Part shown: piece by piece, positions 1 through 12,118 of the stretch
How the letters are laid out: each line of letters begins with the position of its first letter
Numbering within the stretch: the first letter of the stretch is position 1
Source of the DNA: Phallusia fumigata
Taxonomy: Eukaryota; Chordata; Ascidiacea; Phlebobranchia; Ascidiidae
DNA: 34,704 nt
NCBI GenBank assembly: GCA_008931825.1
Contig: QXVZ01028418.1
Location: 1 to 34,704, forward strand
Reading direction: 5' to 3'
Program-made: the position numbers and the translations under genes
The notes under the pieces: model-generated
What the model was told of the DNA's origin: nothing
The model's database searches: none
What the model saw: the letters and a program-made list of their open reading frames with translations, nothing else

Positions 1-330
1 GTTTTCAAAAAGTTAGACGAAGTTTTTTTTGAAATTACACAAATTATCCTGTCGATGAGCGTTTTAAAATGGGGAAAGCGTAACTTTAAAACTAACATTT
101 TTGGTGTGTTTCTTTATGTAAACATTAAGCAGCAAAATAAGATCTCACCTTCGTTCATGAAATCAGCCATACGTGAGCCGTTCAGGTTCATGTATTCGGT
201 GTCTGTGATAACCCGCACAATCGCGCCTTGTCGAAACTTTTGCAGGACGGCCAAGGCAAGTTCCTAATGAAAATATATTCGGAGGTTTTAAAAAGTTTCG
301 AAAGTTACCCACCACCAAGATAAAAAAATT

Positions 331-610
331 TCAGCGCAGTGAAAACGGGTGTGAAAACCAAGGATGGCAGTAAAGTAGAGTACGCAGCAAAATCATCAAA
401 CGGTACGCTCTTCGCATCGAGGTACCTGGTACGCACGTCTCAATAGGTATCGCAACGTCCTGCATCCCTGAGCAAGAAAGGCAGTATGTTGCGGTACGCA
501 GAAAAAATATCAAAGGTATGGTACGGTGGTGCGGTACGCCATTCGTAAAGAGGTATGCACAACTCAATACGTACCGTACTGCACTGTACTGCCATCCTTG
601 CCTGAAGCCT
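331..610. repeat. GGTACG-rich degenerate repeat
   Basis: The stretch contains at least eight variants of GGTACG/GGTATG spaced irregularly. Two longer blocks (about 378-450 and 489-575) look like diverged copies of each other: both run GTACGCAG, A-rich ATCAAA, GGTACGC, then a GTACGCAC-like segment and CTCAATA. ORFs of 60-111 codons on the minus strand here follow the repeat and show no recognisable protein. It probably belongs to a transposon tail or a local satellite; the class is not clear. Confidence 0.45.
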
Positions 611-1740
611 AAACCCTGACAATGTGATGCGTTTAACTTACATTGCATGTGATGCTGAACATACATAAGTATATGGAACGTTCAGCGTTGAGAACTTGTT
701 TCATCAGTTGTGCGAACGACGATGACCAGTCATGGGAATAGGAACAATTTTTCCTGCCACAACCCTGCATTGTAACATTGTTCATTGTTTACAAACAAGG
801 AATTTTAAAGAACCTATCAAAGACCATAAATGTAGCAAGGAATGCCAACAATACAAAAATTGAAATTTCAAACTTGTTTTGTGACAATTAAAAACTCCGA
901 CAATTTCATTTTGGATCTTTCAAATCATGAAGTATGACAACATTGGGTTGAATCAAGCATCCTAAAAAGGTTGTCAATGGGTCACATTTGACACTAAAAT
1001 GTCAGGTATTGTGATAAAACTCTAAAGGAGTGGAGTTAGAAGACAAATAAACTTGTTTTTTGCCAAGTATGTGCTCATATTACATTTGTGTCCTTAGCTG
1101 GATTTTCATTTGCTTAATTTTATAACAGTCATTATGTTTGGCCGAGGCATTTTATAGTCTTTAGTGCTTAAAAGGCAAACCAATGATTGAAACTAATCTA
1201 AACTTTAAGCTGCTAACCCATTTATTTATTGAAATGACCCAAACCCGAATCATTTTGCAGAAAAATTAGCAAATAGAAAGTCCAAACTGAATAGTATGTG
1301 TTTTGCAATTTAACCAAAGAGTTAAATTCCTTTTTTGAAATGATTTGCTATTTATAATATCTTGATGATCCCTTTCTGTAAGGATCATTGCAATGCCCAT
1401 AATTGCGCTTGATACGTAAGTTGATTTGAGTAAAACATGCAAATTTTTACTGCAAAATCTAAATGAGTCCAAAACCAGGTCCAAAACCCTAAACTCGCTC
1501 AAAGGTGTTAAAATTTAGGTACAGAAACTGAAACAAAACTGGACCCAAACCCATACTGCAAGTGGTTCAACTGTCTGTGAAAGTGGTTGAAACTGACAAG
1601 TTGAGGATAATAAATTGCTTACCTGAGGGGAAAGAAGGTAACGCTGACATGGAATTTTTTTGTCTGGAAAAAATAGAACTTTGTGAAACACGGTTTTCTC
1701 CCGTTTTGATGTTTTTGCATTCCTTTTCCACATACAAAAT
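611..1740. other. Non-coding stretch, nothing recognised
   Basis: AT-rich sequence with frequent stops in all frames. Short minus-strand ORFs around 1266-1502 lack good splice sites or recognisable motifs. I see no RNA gene, and no transposon end that I can name. Confidence 0.5.
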
Positions 1741-2355
1741 CTGTACGTGAATAATGCAGCTTCTGCAACAATTACCATGACAGCACCAACATGAACAAGC
1801 AACAAAGCTTTTCCTCCTGGTCCAGCCATAAACAACACTACGATACCAAAAAAGTTTAAATGACATAAAAGTGACAACGTAAAAGCTTTCTGCTATGTTT
1901 GGTTTTTCCTTCGCTGCGGGAAAATACCAGTCGAGGTTTCGCTTGACTAACAGCGTGATTGCAATTTTTTGCTTTTCTATGAAGACACTATATTTTACGC
2001 ACAAACGTTTGCAGGGCATTTTTTTGGCACATGATAGGTTTTAGAAATAAAATATGCGGCATGTTGTTGTATTACTGTCGCATCGCCAAATTATCCCATT
2101 TTGATCCCAGATATTTGTTGGATCTATCGAAAACTTAAACGACTTAACTATTTGTTGAACACTTTTTTTTTCTAAATGTACTTTCAAAAAAAACATTACC
2201 ATAAACGGAGAAAATTTTCTAACAAATACACTTTGGACCGGCAGATTGCGAAACACATCTCTCAAGCAACCGAGCGTTGCGGAAATTAGTAGAGCAGAAC
2301 TTCGTAGGTGCAACAACGGTCTCGACAACGGGTAACTCCCGACATCGAAAGCTTT
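1740..2355 (-). CDS. Possible exons of a small membrane protein
   Basis: Two minus-strand stretches look weakly coding. From about 2355 to 2197 an open frame is rich in Ser, Arg and Leu and poor in acidic residues (ending RKFSPFM) and runs into a GTAATG donor, like a mitochondrial presequence. From about 1842 to 1748, after a pyrimidine-rich acceptor ending TATCGTAG, an open frame contains AGPGGKALLLVHVGAVMVIV, which would form a membrane helix. I do not recognise a family and cannot show that the two pieces belong to one transcript. The reading is speculative. Confidence 0.2.
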
Positions 2356-2387
2356 ATTACACTTCTTTAAGCCAAAAATACCAGAAA

Positions 2388-2522
2388 ACTAGGGCGTTTG
2401 TCAATTTACAAACATAATGCGATGCAGTGTGGAAACAAAAGACACAAACTGGGGCGTTTGTCAATTTACGAACATAATGCGATACAGTGACACAGTATAG
2501 ACACACAAGACACAAACTGGGT
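2388..2522 (+). repeat. 60-66 base tandem repeat, two copies
   Basis: Two adjacent units start ACTAGGGCGTTTGTC (2388) and ACTGGGGCGTTTGTC (2448). Both share GTTTGTCAATTTAC, AACATAATGCGAT and ACACAAACTGG. The second unit has a short extra ACACAGTATAG insertion. It is a simple local duplication with no coding content. Confidence 0.7.
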
Positions 2523-2895
2523 GTTGTTTACCTTGGTACACATCATGGTTAATTTGTTATGAACGTGTAAGCGTGCAGACTGCAGACCAAACCGACTCTG
2601 CAAACAGTTGAAACACACCTTTGTTTGCATGATGATGAAATATTATCAAGGTGGCATTACCTGAACATTGCACCCTAGTTCTGTTTTACATTGTGTCGAG
2701 AATAAATTTGAAATGGCTATAGGCTCATTTCACATATGTTCAGAGTGTATGAACCAATCAACATTTTTGTTTACAGTTAAACACTGAATACAGTGCAGTA
2801 TATTTTTAAATGCTCTTTTTCAATGTTTTTTTCACCGGTTCTTGTAAACAGGCAATTGAAAAAAACTTTAATGGTACAGAATAGTGACTTACAAA
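2523..2895. other. Non-coding, upstream of the NLR gene
   Basis: AT-rich sequence before the first copy of the NLR leader exon. I see no clear TATA box or other element that I could assign to the gene. Confidence 0.4.
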
Positions 2896-3244
2896 ATTAG
2901 CAAACTAATTTTTGACAATATGCATTTGATTTTACTCTTCTGTTTGTTGAGGATGAAAAACATATCAAAATGATATGATTTATAAATCTACTGTGCAGAA
3001 ATTTGGTAGCCATCTTGACATATATTGTTCTTTTTAGATGATAATGAACACTACTGTAAATTTATTGTTCACAACTGCATAGAAATGGATGTCCCTGAAA
3101 GGTCTGGGGGGCGTTCAAGTCCTATGGTAATGAAATTTGATACTGCAATTATTTAAAAAGAATAAAACCTTGTTTAAAATTTTAAATTAGATAAAGGTAA
3201 TCTGATTAAACATGTTGGATAATTTTTTTCTGTTGGCCATTACA
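2896..3244 (+). repeat. First copy of duplicated NLR leader-exon block
   Basis: This 349-base block is repeated in direct orientation at 3363-3711 at the same length with only a handful of substitutions. It ends exactly at an N (3245). It carries an acceptor-like TTTTTAG, a 15-codon upstream ORF (3038-3082), an ATG at 3085, a 14-codon coding segment (3085-3126) and a GTAATG donor. The spacer 3246-3362 is unlike its surroundings and more GC-rich. The position of the N suggests an assembly join or merged haplotypes, but a true tandem duplication is not excluded. Confidence 0.8.
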
Positions 3245-3504
3245 NCGGTTCTTGCGTCAAGCTAGTCTCCAGACAGACAGACAGCACCAAGGGTTGAGCG
3301 ACAGAAACAGAAGCGATCGGCAGTAACAAGCACGACGTCACCGCGCAAACTACGGATGCGACATTAGCAAACTAATTTTTGGCAATATGCATTTGATTTT
3401 ACTCTTCTGTTTGTTGAGGATGAAAAACATATCAAAATGATATGATTTATAACTCTACTGTGCAGAAATTTGGTAGCCATCTTGACATATTTTGTTCTTT
3501 GTAG

Positions 3505-3549
3505 ATGATAATGAACACTACTGTAAATTTATTGTTCACAACTGCATAG
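3505..3549 (+). promoter_or_regulatory. uORF ahead of the NLR start codon
   Basis: ATGATAATG at 3505 opens a 15-codon frame that stops at TAG 3547-3549, two bases before the inferred main ATG at 3552. The same uORF is intact in the other copy (3038-3082). A good acceptor (TTCTTTGTAG) lies directly before it, so the uORF would sit at the 5' end of the exon. A uORF stopping this close to the main start could limit or couple translation; that is inference. Confidence 0.45.
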
Positions 3550-3551
3550 AA

Positions 3552-6500
3552 ATGGATGTCCCTGAAAGGTCTGGGGGGCGTTCAAGTCCTATGGTAATGA
3601 AATTTGATATTGCAATTATTTAAAAAGAATAAAACCTTGTTTAAAATTTTAAATTAGATAAAGGTAATCTGATTAAACATGTTGGATAATTTTTTTCTGT
3701 TGGCCATTACAAAGATTTTAAACTAAAAGTCTCCTGAGAACTTTTTAAAAAAAAATAGTTAAATGCCAAAATAACTGTATCCCATAATATAGTTCTGGTC
3801 CTATAGTCTATTTCAAAAGAACAGCTGTAAATGGCATAGAACAAGTGTTTTTGTTAGGAATATCAAAAACAATACTGCTAAAAGTTAGGGTTCTGTCTGC
3901 AAGCACATTATTAACATTTTGATTGTTTATCCCATGTTGTTTTTATTAGGCTTCTCTACACCCCCTAAAACCCACCTTAAAAAGATTTTTTGTGGTTGCT
4001 TCTCTATGCCTTTACTAGCCAACCAAAATTTGAAAAAATCTAATGCAGCTTTTGTTCTTACATTACTGAGGTTTATATTTGCCTATGAGGTGTATATATT
4101 CTAGTACAGTTGGCATTATACTACTATATGAAGTGGGTTCATACCATTCTAAGTTTACTGGAATAAACGATTTTGTTGCAGGATCAAAGTGGCTCTCCAA
4201 TAGTGATAGGTGACTTTCATCAGCACGTTTATTCTCAGCAGCAAGGGCTTACACCACTGGAGACCAATCAAGAAGTTGGTGAGTCATGTGATGCTTTCAG
4301 AATTTGGGATTTTAATGTGCAACACCGATTTTGGAATTTACATTTTACATATTTGTGCGTTTTGTATTTTCCCTTGTAATCTTGTCGCCCCTTTTCTTGC
4401 ATTTAAGCTATATTTCTCGAAGTTATGAAGTGGGTGCACAAGAGTACATTGCCCCTGCAGTGCCTATTATTATTATTTCACATTATACCTTGACATTGTT
4501 TGCATGTTATTTCTTGTTTAGAACTGATGATGTCATTTGTTTGGCGAAATCAATTTTTTCACAATAAGAATTTCATTGACTGATTAAAGTCTGCTGTAAG
4601 CTTTTACTTCAGTATAGTTTTTACAAAACTGGAATCATGTGTATTAAGCATGAGGATTATTTCGTTACATTTTATCGGTTTTGAATTTGCTAAAAAAATT
4701 GGGAAACACTTTTCATAGAATAACGTTGAATATGCTTGCCCCTCACATAAGGTTATGGTAATAGCCTTGGAGTTTAATTGCTTAAATATAATATTATCAA
4801 ATCCCTTTTTAGTTGCAAACACTCAAAGGTTTGATGTATCATACCTACTTTCACAAACGTCACCTGCAATCAATTTTTTATTGTTTCAGTTGTGCATAGT
4901 GTCTATAACTTTTAGCAACTATTATTGTCAAAATAAATGCCCTTTTCCATACTAACTTTAAAACACAATGAAACACTTTTCTCTTAATGATCACAGACAC
5001 ATTCATGTGTGGTTGTAAAACATTAAGTAAAGTTAATCATTACCTGTGCCATCAGTTGTTTTTCACCAGGCCTGCTGAAAACTGCACAACGACCTATTTT
5101 TTTGCAGGTCCTCTCCTAGCATAGTATGAAGTTTTTAGAATGTGACTGTTGATGCACCTATTATTGAAAAAAAATGCACCAAAAATTATTATAGCAATAA
5201 AAAAGTATGATCATACAGAACTGCACTCATTTAAAACAGAAGAAATAATCCAAAAACTGTATTACATCATATGTCAAATGCATGCTTTTCGTTTTTCGGT
5301 GCAATGTATAATGTTTTAAATCATCTTGTGGGCTGTATTTGCAGCCCCAAACTATATGTTGTGCAGGCTTGCCTTACACATTAGCTCATTTTGCATGAGT
5401 ATGCCTAAGCATGTTTGTACCTTAAAATTTTATATGCTTATGCACCAACATAGGCAACAAAGTATTTAAATGCTTAAATTTTTTTGGCCATTAATAAGCA
5501 TTATAAAGCTACAATTTTAGATCAGATGCATTAGTGCAGAAATCGTCCTGAACCACGGGTGCTTAATACAAAAGATTCCAGTTTCGGATAAACTATAATA
5601 GAGCTGTAGCTTACAGCACACTCAAATCAGTCTGTGTATTTCTTATTGCAAATAATAAAATTGATTTCTATTATTTGTACTAAGAAATACACAGACTGAT
5701 TTGAGTGTTCTGTAAGCTTCAACTCTATTACAGTTAAAATTGTAGATTTACAAATTTTTTAAATGAAAAATTTTTTTTAAATTAAACAATTTCATTTGTA
5801 TGTGTACACCATTTTCAAACTAAAGTTATCAAGCAAAATAATGTTTTAATAGGAAGTGTGTGTTGCCATGTCAGTCTAACGGTGGGTTACTAATTTTACA
5901 GTGGAAACTGCCAAAAATGAACTGAGAAGAGTGGCTGAACAAAATGTGTCAGTTGTTTCAACCATCAAGTCTGGATGTCCTCTGGAACCAGTGGAGCTTC
6001 AACTTACAGAAAATGTCCAACTTTTGCCAAATCCACAGAACAGGCAAGCTGAGGTGCAGCGCAAAATACAACTTCTTGAACAGGCCAACCCTTTAGCTGG
6101 TAATGTTTCAATCAACAACATGTTTGAAAAGGCAGAGCAGAAGGTAAAAGTTGAGGCCAGCAAAAAAATCCTTGATGATAAGGGAAGAAGAGCTTACATT
6201 GCACAGCATGGTAAAGTGGTTGGTGTGACTGGGGTTGTTGGTGTTGGCAAAACAACCCTCACTAAAATGGTCCTTAGGCTTATTTTGAATGGTTTTATCA
6301 TCCCGGCAGTTACCTTTATTTTCTTGCTGAGCATTAGAGAGATCAACTTCGAAGAAAGGTGTTCCTTATTTGATCTTCTTTTTTACAACATCCCAGCAGT
6401 GCAGTTTTACAAGGAAGACGAAAAATATCTAATTCTCAAGCAAATCTTAGCGGACAGGAACACGGTTATCTTTATTGATGGTATGGATGAGCTTGACTCT

Positions 6501-9500
6501 AAGCTTTTATCAAAGCATTATAAAGTTTCTAACATCAAATCAGAAGCAGATCCCATGAGCTTCATCATGAACATGCTTGGTGGGCAGTTACTTCCAGATG
6601 CCTACAAGCTGGTAACATCAAGGCCAAGGCAGATGTTGGAAATCCCAGTTGAGCACCGGCCACACTTCATTGTGCAAATTCTTGGTCTAAATGAAAGTGC
6701 ACAAAATCTTCTGGGCGAGCAAATTTGTGGCAGCCAGTTTGCAAAAGTTAAGCAATCATTGAAGCAGAATCCAGAACTACTTGAACATTGTTTGGTGCCC
6801 ATTAACTGCATTGCTTTATTCATTTACCTTCTTCAAAACACTCCTGACGAGGCAACCACCCTTACTGATGTTATTGTTTCCATACTTCAGAAGTTTATCC
6901 ATTCATCGCACATGCAAAATCAGCAAGTTGGAATGCAAAAACTTGCTAAATTAGCATGGAAAGGGTTTGAAAAGCGGAAGTTCATTTTTAGTGAAGACGA
7001 CCTAGAGGAAGTGGGATTGTCTCAAAATGACATCAAAACCTTTTTGACAGCCACCCTTGAAAGTTCACACAAGTTACAGCTGACAGTTTTACGACAAGAT
7101 AAGCAAAGTTACTTTAGTCACCAGATCTGGCAGGAGATATTTGCTGCTCTTTACCTGATGTGCTGTGTACCTTTCTATAAATTCAAGAAGATTCTACCCA
7201 AACTAGATGGAATTGATGGGCAAAATGTTAAAAAGTTTGAAGCATAAGGAGCTAGTGTCTTCAGTTGAAATGTTTTTGCAGAAAATGAGACAAAATGCCC
7301 TCCAAAAAATGGAACAACAAAAAATTAATTTTGTTAAAATATCATTAATCCTTCTGCTTTTAAAAGAGTTTAGTGACACAGAAAGTACAAAGAAGTTTGC
7401 CTTGCACACTGTACCAATACTGAGACTTAATGGACACATTTTTCCCAATACCATATCCAGTATTTCATTTCTGTTGAAACATGCCACTTCTCTACATTCT
7501 TTCTCTGAAGTTAATGGACTGTTTGTTGGAGATGCTTTTTCCTTTTTTTGTTCTATTGTAAAGCAGCACCAAGCTAAGGTAACTATTATTTGGTTTTTAG
7601 CAAATCATTACATGACACACTTAGTTTTAAGAACAATTTCTGTAGACACAGCAATTCCTTTTTCTGCGGTTGTAGCTAGACAATAAAATGAAGATCAAAA
7701 ACTTGTAGTAACTCTTCTGTCAAATGTATTTCCATACCGACGCTTCGACATCATATTCAGGTCATCAGGATAAACAACACTTTTTGCACAACATACAACA
7801 CATTTTCTATAAGACCTGTCACAAGTTTACGCTTTGCAGCAATAGCTTGTATAATAAAATCCTAATGCTCCATCACAAATAACTTTTACCCACCGCATGT
7901 TGAACTGCCTTTTTTCTTGACTTAAGGTAAAAAATCTGGCCTTCCAACAAAAAACTTTACGTTCAAATGACCTTACTGCATTTGAGGAAAGCATACCATT
8001 GATTGAGTCGATAACTTTTGTTACTCTTCCTGACCAGTTATTTGCAGTTTTGTCCCAAAGTTTGGTCAGGAATGGACATGTGGTAAGTGCAGTATACTGT
8101 ACAATAATATAAGCATTTGGGCCATAGCCATGGTAATCTTATCTCTTCTTGTAGTAAAATCACATTTGACATACTAAATTTAGCACTTACACAGCTGCTT
8201 CCAGTGACATGGTAACATACAAAAAACATTATTTTGCTGCAGATGCAACAACTGTCCTTCGCAAATCTTCCTTTTGCTAACAACCAGTTTCAACTTCTTT
8301 GTGACTGCCTCTGCAACATTAGGATTCTTGATTTAGGGAACTGTGGTATCACTAAAAATATGTTGAGTCAATTCTGCTGTGCACTTGCACCAACAAACCA
8401 ATTGGTAATACCAATTTCAAATGTCGGCAGAATGAGTAGCTTTAATCGTAAAATGCACAATACTTTAATTTTTGTCTTGCAGATAGCCCTTAATTTATCT
8501 TTTAACAATGTTGGTGATGCAGCTGCTGATGTGATAAAAAGTTGTTTGCGACTACAAAAATTATTGGTTGTGGATTGTGGGATGACTTGGCAAGGTGCCC
8601 AATCCATTTCAGAAAATATCAACAAATTGCCAGAGGTACTTCTACCGGTGGCATACTGCAAAGGTCCAATTGTATTTAATTGAAAAAATGGTATTTGTGA
8701 TCCTATTCTTGACAGAGAAGACCGTTTTTTAGTTGTTGTGTTTGAATTGAATTGCAGAGAATAGGGGGATTTTTTTCAAATCATTACCGTAACTTTCATA
8801 TATTCACAGCACACCTTGCCCAAACAAATAATATAAAAGGTGTTGATTTGACTATGTAGTTGAAATATGTAATGTTGAAGTTTATTTGTTTCCAGAAAAA
8901 CTTTGTCCTTCAGATTTCTAACAATCTTATTGGAAATAAAGGCCTTGAGGTTCTTTGCAAATGCCTACACAAGCTTTGTGGTCTGTTTATGGATTTTTGT
9001 GGCATCACTCAGGTTTCCAAGCTGGTGAACAGTATTGGAATATTGGATGATACTCAGGTATGCTTATTAATTGCTTGTAACATGGACATATTTTACCAAT
9101 ATATATTTTCAGAAAAAAGACCAGTTTATGTAGTCCCTTACAGTGTTGAACCAGAGTTACAGTATAAAAATGTGCTTAGCTAATTGATCACTTGAGCTTT
9201 GGTGTTTATGACAAAAAGGGTTTGGCATTTTGTAAAAGACTAAACTGTGTCCTGTATACCATGCAGAGTGTCATTCCATTAAAGCAGCTTATCATTACAG
9301 AAACTTGAACTTGCAGTTGGTGGTAACACAATTGGTGATGTTGGACTTGAGGAATTATCATTATGCATTCATAAATTTGAAAAACTGCATGTTTTCAGCT
9401 GTGGAATTTTTTGTACAGTCAAACTAGCTGAAAGAGTTCAGGCACTTCATGATCCGGTATGTCAACAAAATTGTTCTGGATTTGTGTACAAAGTAAACAC

Positions 9501-10830
9501 CTTAAACATATAAATAATAAATTATTTTTTCAAAAGTAATAGTTGGTACTGTAAGGATACTGAAAATAGAGATTTTTCTGCACCATGATGCACTTTCTGA
9601 TACTTTTTTGTTTTTTGGTAAGTTTGAAAATATTGTCAATGGTCCCCAAACTCTATACAGTCATGGTACCAATTCTTGGCTCATACAGTGTCCACAGGTC
9701 ACCTAAATTCAGAAAACTCTGGAATCACGAATAGACAATGTCATTGCTATCACTTTAATAATTCAAGGCTACCAACTTCTTACAAGATCTGACTGAATGA
9801 CTTTTTGCTCAAATGATAAATGCAAAACTATAATATCACAAAGAACAAGTTTAGTAGTTCATTACATCAATATATAAAAGTTGCTACTGTACCACTTTAA
9901 GATCTTTGTGTTCCACTTTGGTTTCAATAACATAGATTGCAGACCACTGAGCTAAATAATGCGGCAAATAAATGTAAAATGATACATTAGGGTGTAATGG
10001 TAACTAAATGGTCTATATTTATATTTCTGGCTGACACGTAAAAAATGAATGCTCTCAGTGTGCAATATAAGCTATCTCTTTTCTTAAGTGTTTATTTTCT
10101 GTTTGTTTGTAGTTATCACTTCTCGATTTGTCAGAAAATTTAATAGGGGAGAGGGGTGCAGAAAACATGTCTGCCTGTCTTTACAACATTGAGGAACTAC
10201 ACATGTGTGCATGTGACATTTATAATGGTGGTGCAAAAAAACTCAGTAATTCGGTGCGAAAGTTGAAAAACCCTGTAAGTATATTTTAGTTTATGGGTAA
10301 ATCCAATCAAGTTAAAACTGTGTAGATAGGTATTATGTAGAAAATATGACATCACAACAGCTTTATTGTAGATGAAAGTTTTGAACCTGGCCAGCAACCA
10401 AATTGGAGACCGTGGAGCACGCTTTTTTGAGCATTGCTTTAAAAATGTAGAACATTTAGACTTGTTGTGTAATCCTATATCAGAAAAATGTGGATCTGAA
10501 ATGAAGTGCAAGCTTACAAGACTAAACCTGCTGGTTGGTAAATTTGTACACAAGAACTGAAGGAAAAATTAAATTTCAAAAATATCTGTTTTTTGTGCTC
10601 CTATAAAAAAAACAATGGACATGATCCGGCCATCAGTTCTGCAATAGATTAGCACAAAAAGCTTTTGTCTGGAAACTTAAACTCATTAACCACTAACAAC
10701 TATTTCTTAGGTTGAGCGGATCAGTGTCAATTCGTCCATCATTACAAGATCAGCAGATGGTGACATTCAATTGCAAGTCACATTTCCTGTAAATGTTCTT
10801 GTTGAAAGCTCTGAGTCGAGCGGAAATTAA
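3552..10830 (+). CDS. NACHT-LRR (NLR-like) protein, split gene
   Basis: Intracellular NLR-type receptor, built by joining GT-AG exons: 3552-3593, 4182-4278, 5902-7578 (with an internal frame break), 7927-8082, 8243-8404, 8483-8635, 8896-9057, 9301-9456, 10113-10274, 10372-10533 and 10711-10830 (stop TAA). The product would be about 1,015 residues. Order: a short leader and linker with no death-fold domain I recognise, a NACHT ATPase module, a helical region, then leucine-rich repeats. Members of this family sense ligands through the LRRs and oligomerise through NACHT to signal in innate immunity; tunicates have many. All junctions keep frame except one extra base needed between 7205 and 7247. 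The start at 3552 is chosen because its 42-base exon joins in phase 0 to the next one. Family assignment is firm; the exact 5' end and the ligand are unknown. Confidence 0.82.
5591..5735. repeat. Foldback inverted repeat in NLR intron
   Basis: The two arms of about 66 bases are near-perfect reverse complements. The left arm runs from AACTATAATAGAGCTGTAGC to ATTGCAAATAATA and the right arm from TATTATTTGTACTAAG to CTCTATTACAGTT, separated by about a dozen bases. The shared core includes ACACTCAAATCAGTCTGTGT. Only a few mismatches are visible. This could be a foldback MITE or give rise to a long hairpin RNA. No clear target-site duplication was found. Confidence 0.8.
5902..7578 (+). CDS. NACHT exon of the NLR-like gene
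   Basis: The acceptor AATTTTACAG ends at 5901, and the split codon G|TG joins the exon ending at 4278. Visible motifs are Walker A GVVGVGKTTL (about 6231-6260), Walker B VIFIDGMDEL (about 6465-6494) and sensor-like LVTSRPRQM (about 6609-6635). A winged-helix/helical part includes FSHQIWQEIFAALYLM (about 7116-7163). The first frame meets TAA at 7245-7247. The downstream frame, shifted by one base, is open from 7207 to the donor AAG|GTAACT at 7578/7579 and reads like the usual post-NACHT helical segment (for example FVKISLILLLLKEFSD). Either the gene is broken here, or there is a one-base sequence error or a small unseen intron. Confidence 0.85.
7927..10830 (+). CDS. LRR exon array and terminal exon of the NLR
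   Basis: Seven consecutive phase-0 exons of 156, 162, 153, 162, 156, 162 and 162 bases each encode 51-54 residues, about two ribonuclease-inhibitor-type LRRs. Examples are LDLGNCGIT, LNLSFNNVGD, LQISNNLIGNKG, LDLSENLIGERG and LNLASNQIGDRG. The first exon (7927-8082) is less repeat-like, as is common at an LRR cap. The last LRR exon uses a weak donor (CTG|GTTGGT, 10533/10534); a nearby GTAAAT at 10538 would break the frame. The final exon, 10711-10830, adds a 39-residue non-LRR tail. One repeat pair per exon is the same logic as in vertebrate NLR/RNH1 genes and allows repeats to be gained or skipped without frame loss. Confidence 0.82.
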
Positions 10831-12090
10831 GGGTGTGGCGTACCATATTTTTGAGGTGATCGATTTTTAAACCTGAAAGTTTGAGCGTTTTGGACGAAAG
10901 AACTGTATTGTTGAATTTTACTTAATGGGGGGTGTATATGTGGTTAGTACTCGCGCGCCGCCCGCTCGAGTAATTGTTTGCATTTATCACATGCTTGTTT
11001 TCCATTTTGCCATGTCATCGCCGTTTCTTTCTTGTGTAAACTGATCGTGTGCGGCAAATGCTAACAAACATGATTTCTTTCAAGTAAAACGAGCCGTTTT
11101 GGTCAATCGTTTTATATGAGTTGTTCGGTCGTTTATATTTTTTGTTTTTTCGAACGTTTTCATTTTTCTATGCTAGGTTTTGCTTTTGGGTGTTGCTTTT
11201 TTACATATTAGGCGTTTCTACATTTTGTCATTTTTAGCAGTAATTAGGATTCTGTGCATTCGTAAGTCTAATTCGTGTATGATATTTCCCCAAAACTAAT
11301 GCTATTGAATTAGGCATATATATGCTACGTTCTTCTTCAGCATCAATTGTTGCGTTTATAGATTTTGCAAAACTTTTGTAAGCCCTATTTCTTGTGTGTT
11401 TGCCTGATACAATGTTAATCTCACCTAGCATTGTTCGTTGAATTATAGTTCTTCAAAAACAACAACAGCTTATATTTTACGCTCGTTAAAGATGTTTTAG
11501 AACACAGTTCGGATAGGAAGGTGAATGATAGACGATGTTGCGCCAGTCAAGGCGTTGTTTAATCTACTCGAGTCTCGTTTGTTTGTCATGGTAATGTTTG
11601 AAATATGTACATCCAAGCCCAAGAGGTTTGTGGCATTGCCTTGTTAGGTTGCATGGGAAAGGCCACGAATGTTTGAACTACGAAAGACGTCCAAATTTCC
11701 CTGGAAAGCCCGGGACGGTTACTGTGGAGGTCGTAAAAACCTTTAAGGTTTCGCGATTGTTTAAATGCAATGCTAAATGCAAATAGTCAATAAACATTTT
11801 TTATTTGCAATATGTGGGTTAGGGTTTAAATTGGATTCGAATTGATGTTTGGAAGGGGGTAGTGATAAATGCCCAAAATTACTGTTCTTTTAATTTTGCG
11901 TCTTCTTACATTTTTCGCTTTTTGTTGGTTGCTGTTTCGCTTCGATTTTTCGAAAGCTGGTCATGCAGACCAGTTAGATATATATTTCCCCCTGGCTCCA
12001 TAAATGCCTAGTCCGGTCCTGATTAGAGCAACTAACATTTTTTACAACGAAATTTTTACCGTAACCTTAACAAAGGGTTGTGGGGTTGAT
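10831..12090. other. Intergenic, no gene seen
   Basis: AT-rich sequence downstream of the NLR stop codon. No AATAAA directly after the stop could be picked out. Small ORFs at 11234-11431 (minus) and 11598-11786 (plus) show no protein-like features. Confidence 0.5.
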
Positions 12091-12118
12091 AAGTCAAGTC
12101 AAGTTTTATTTGCATCGT
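12085..12118 (-). repeat. Possible retrotransposon 3' tail
   Basis: Read on the minus strand, this is AATAAAACTTGACTTGACTT, an AATAAA hexamer followed by a short CTTGA-type repeat. Many non-LTR elements end like this. A LINE fragment lies upstream on the same strand (12612-13780), but the intervening GC-rich stretch makes a direct link uncertain. Confidence 0.3.

Noticed and set aside
331..666. 111-codon minus-strand ORF
   Set aside because: It runs through the GGTACG-rich repeat, so its residues reflect the repeat; there are no motifs or splice sites.
10197..10553. 118-codon minus-strand ORF
   Set aside because: It lies across two plus-strand LRR exons and their intron, so it is a shadow.
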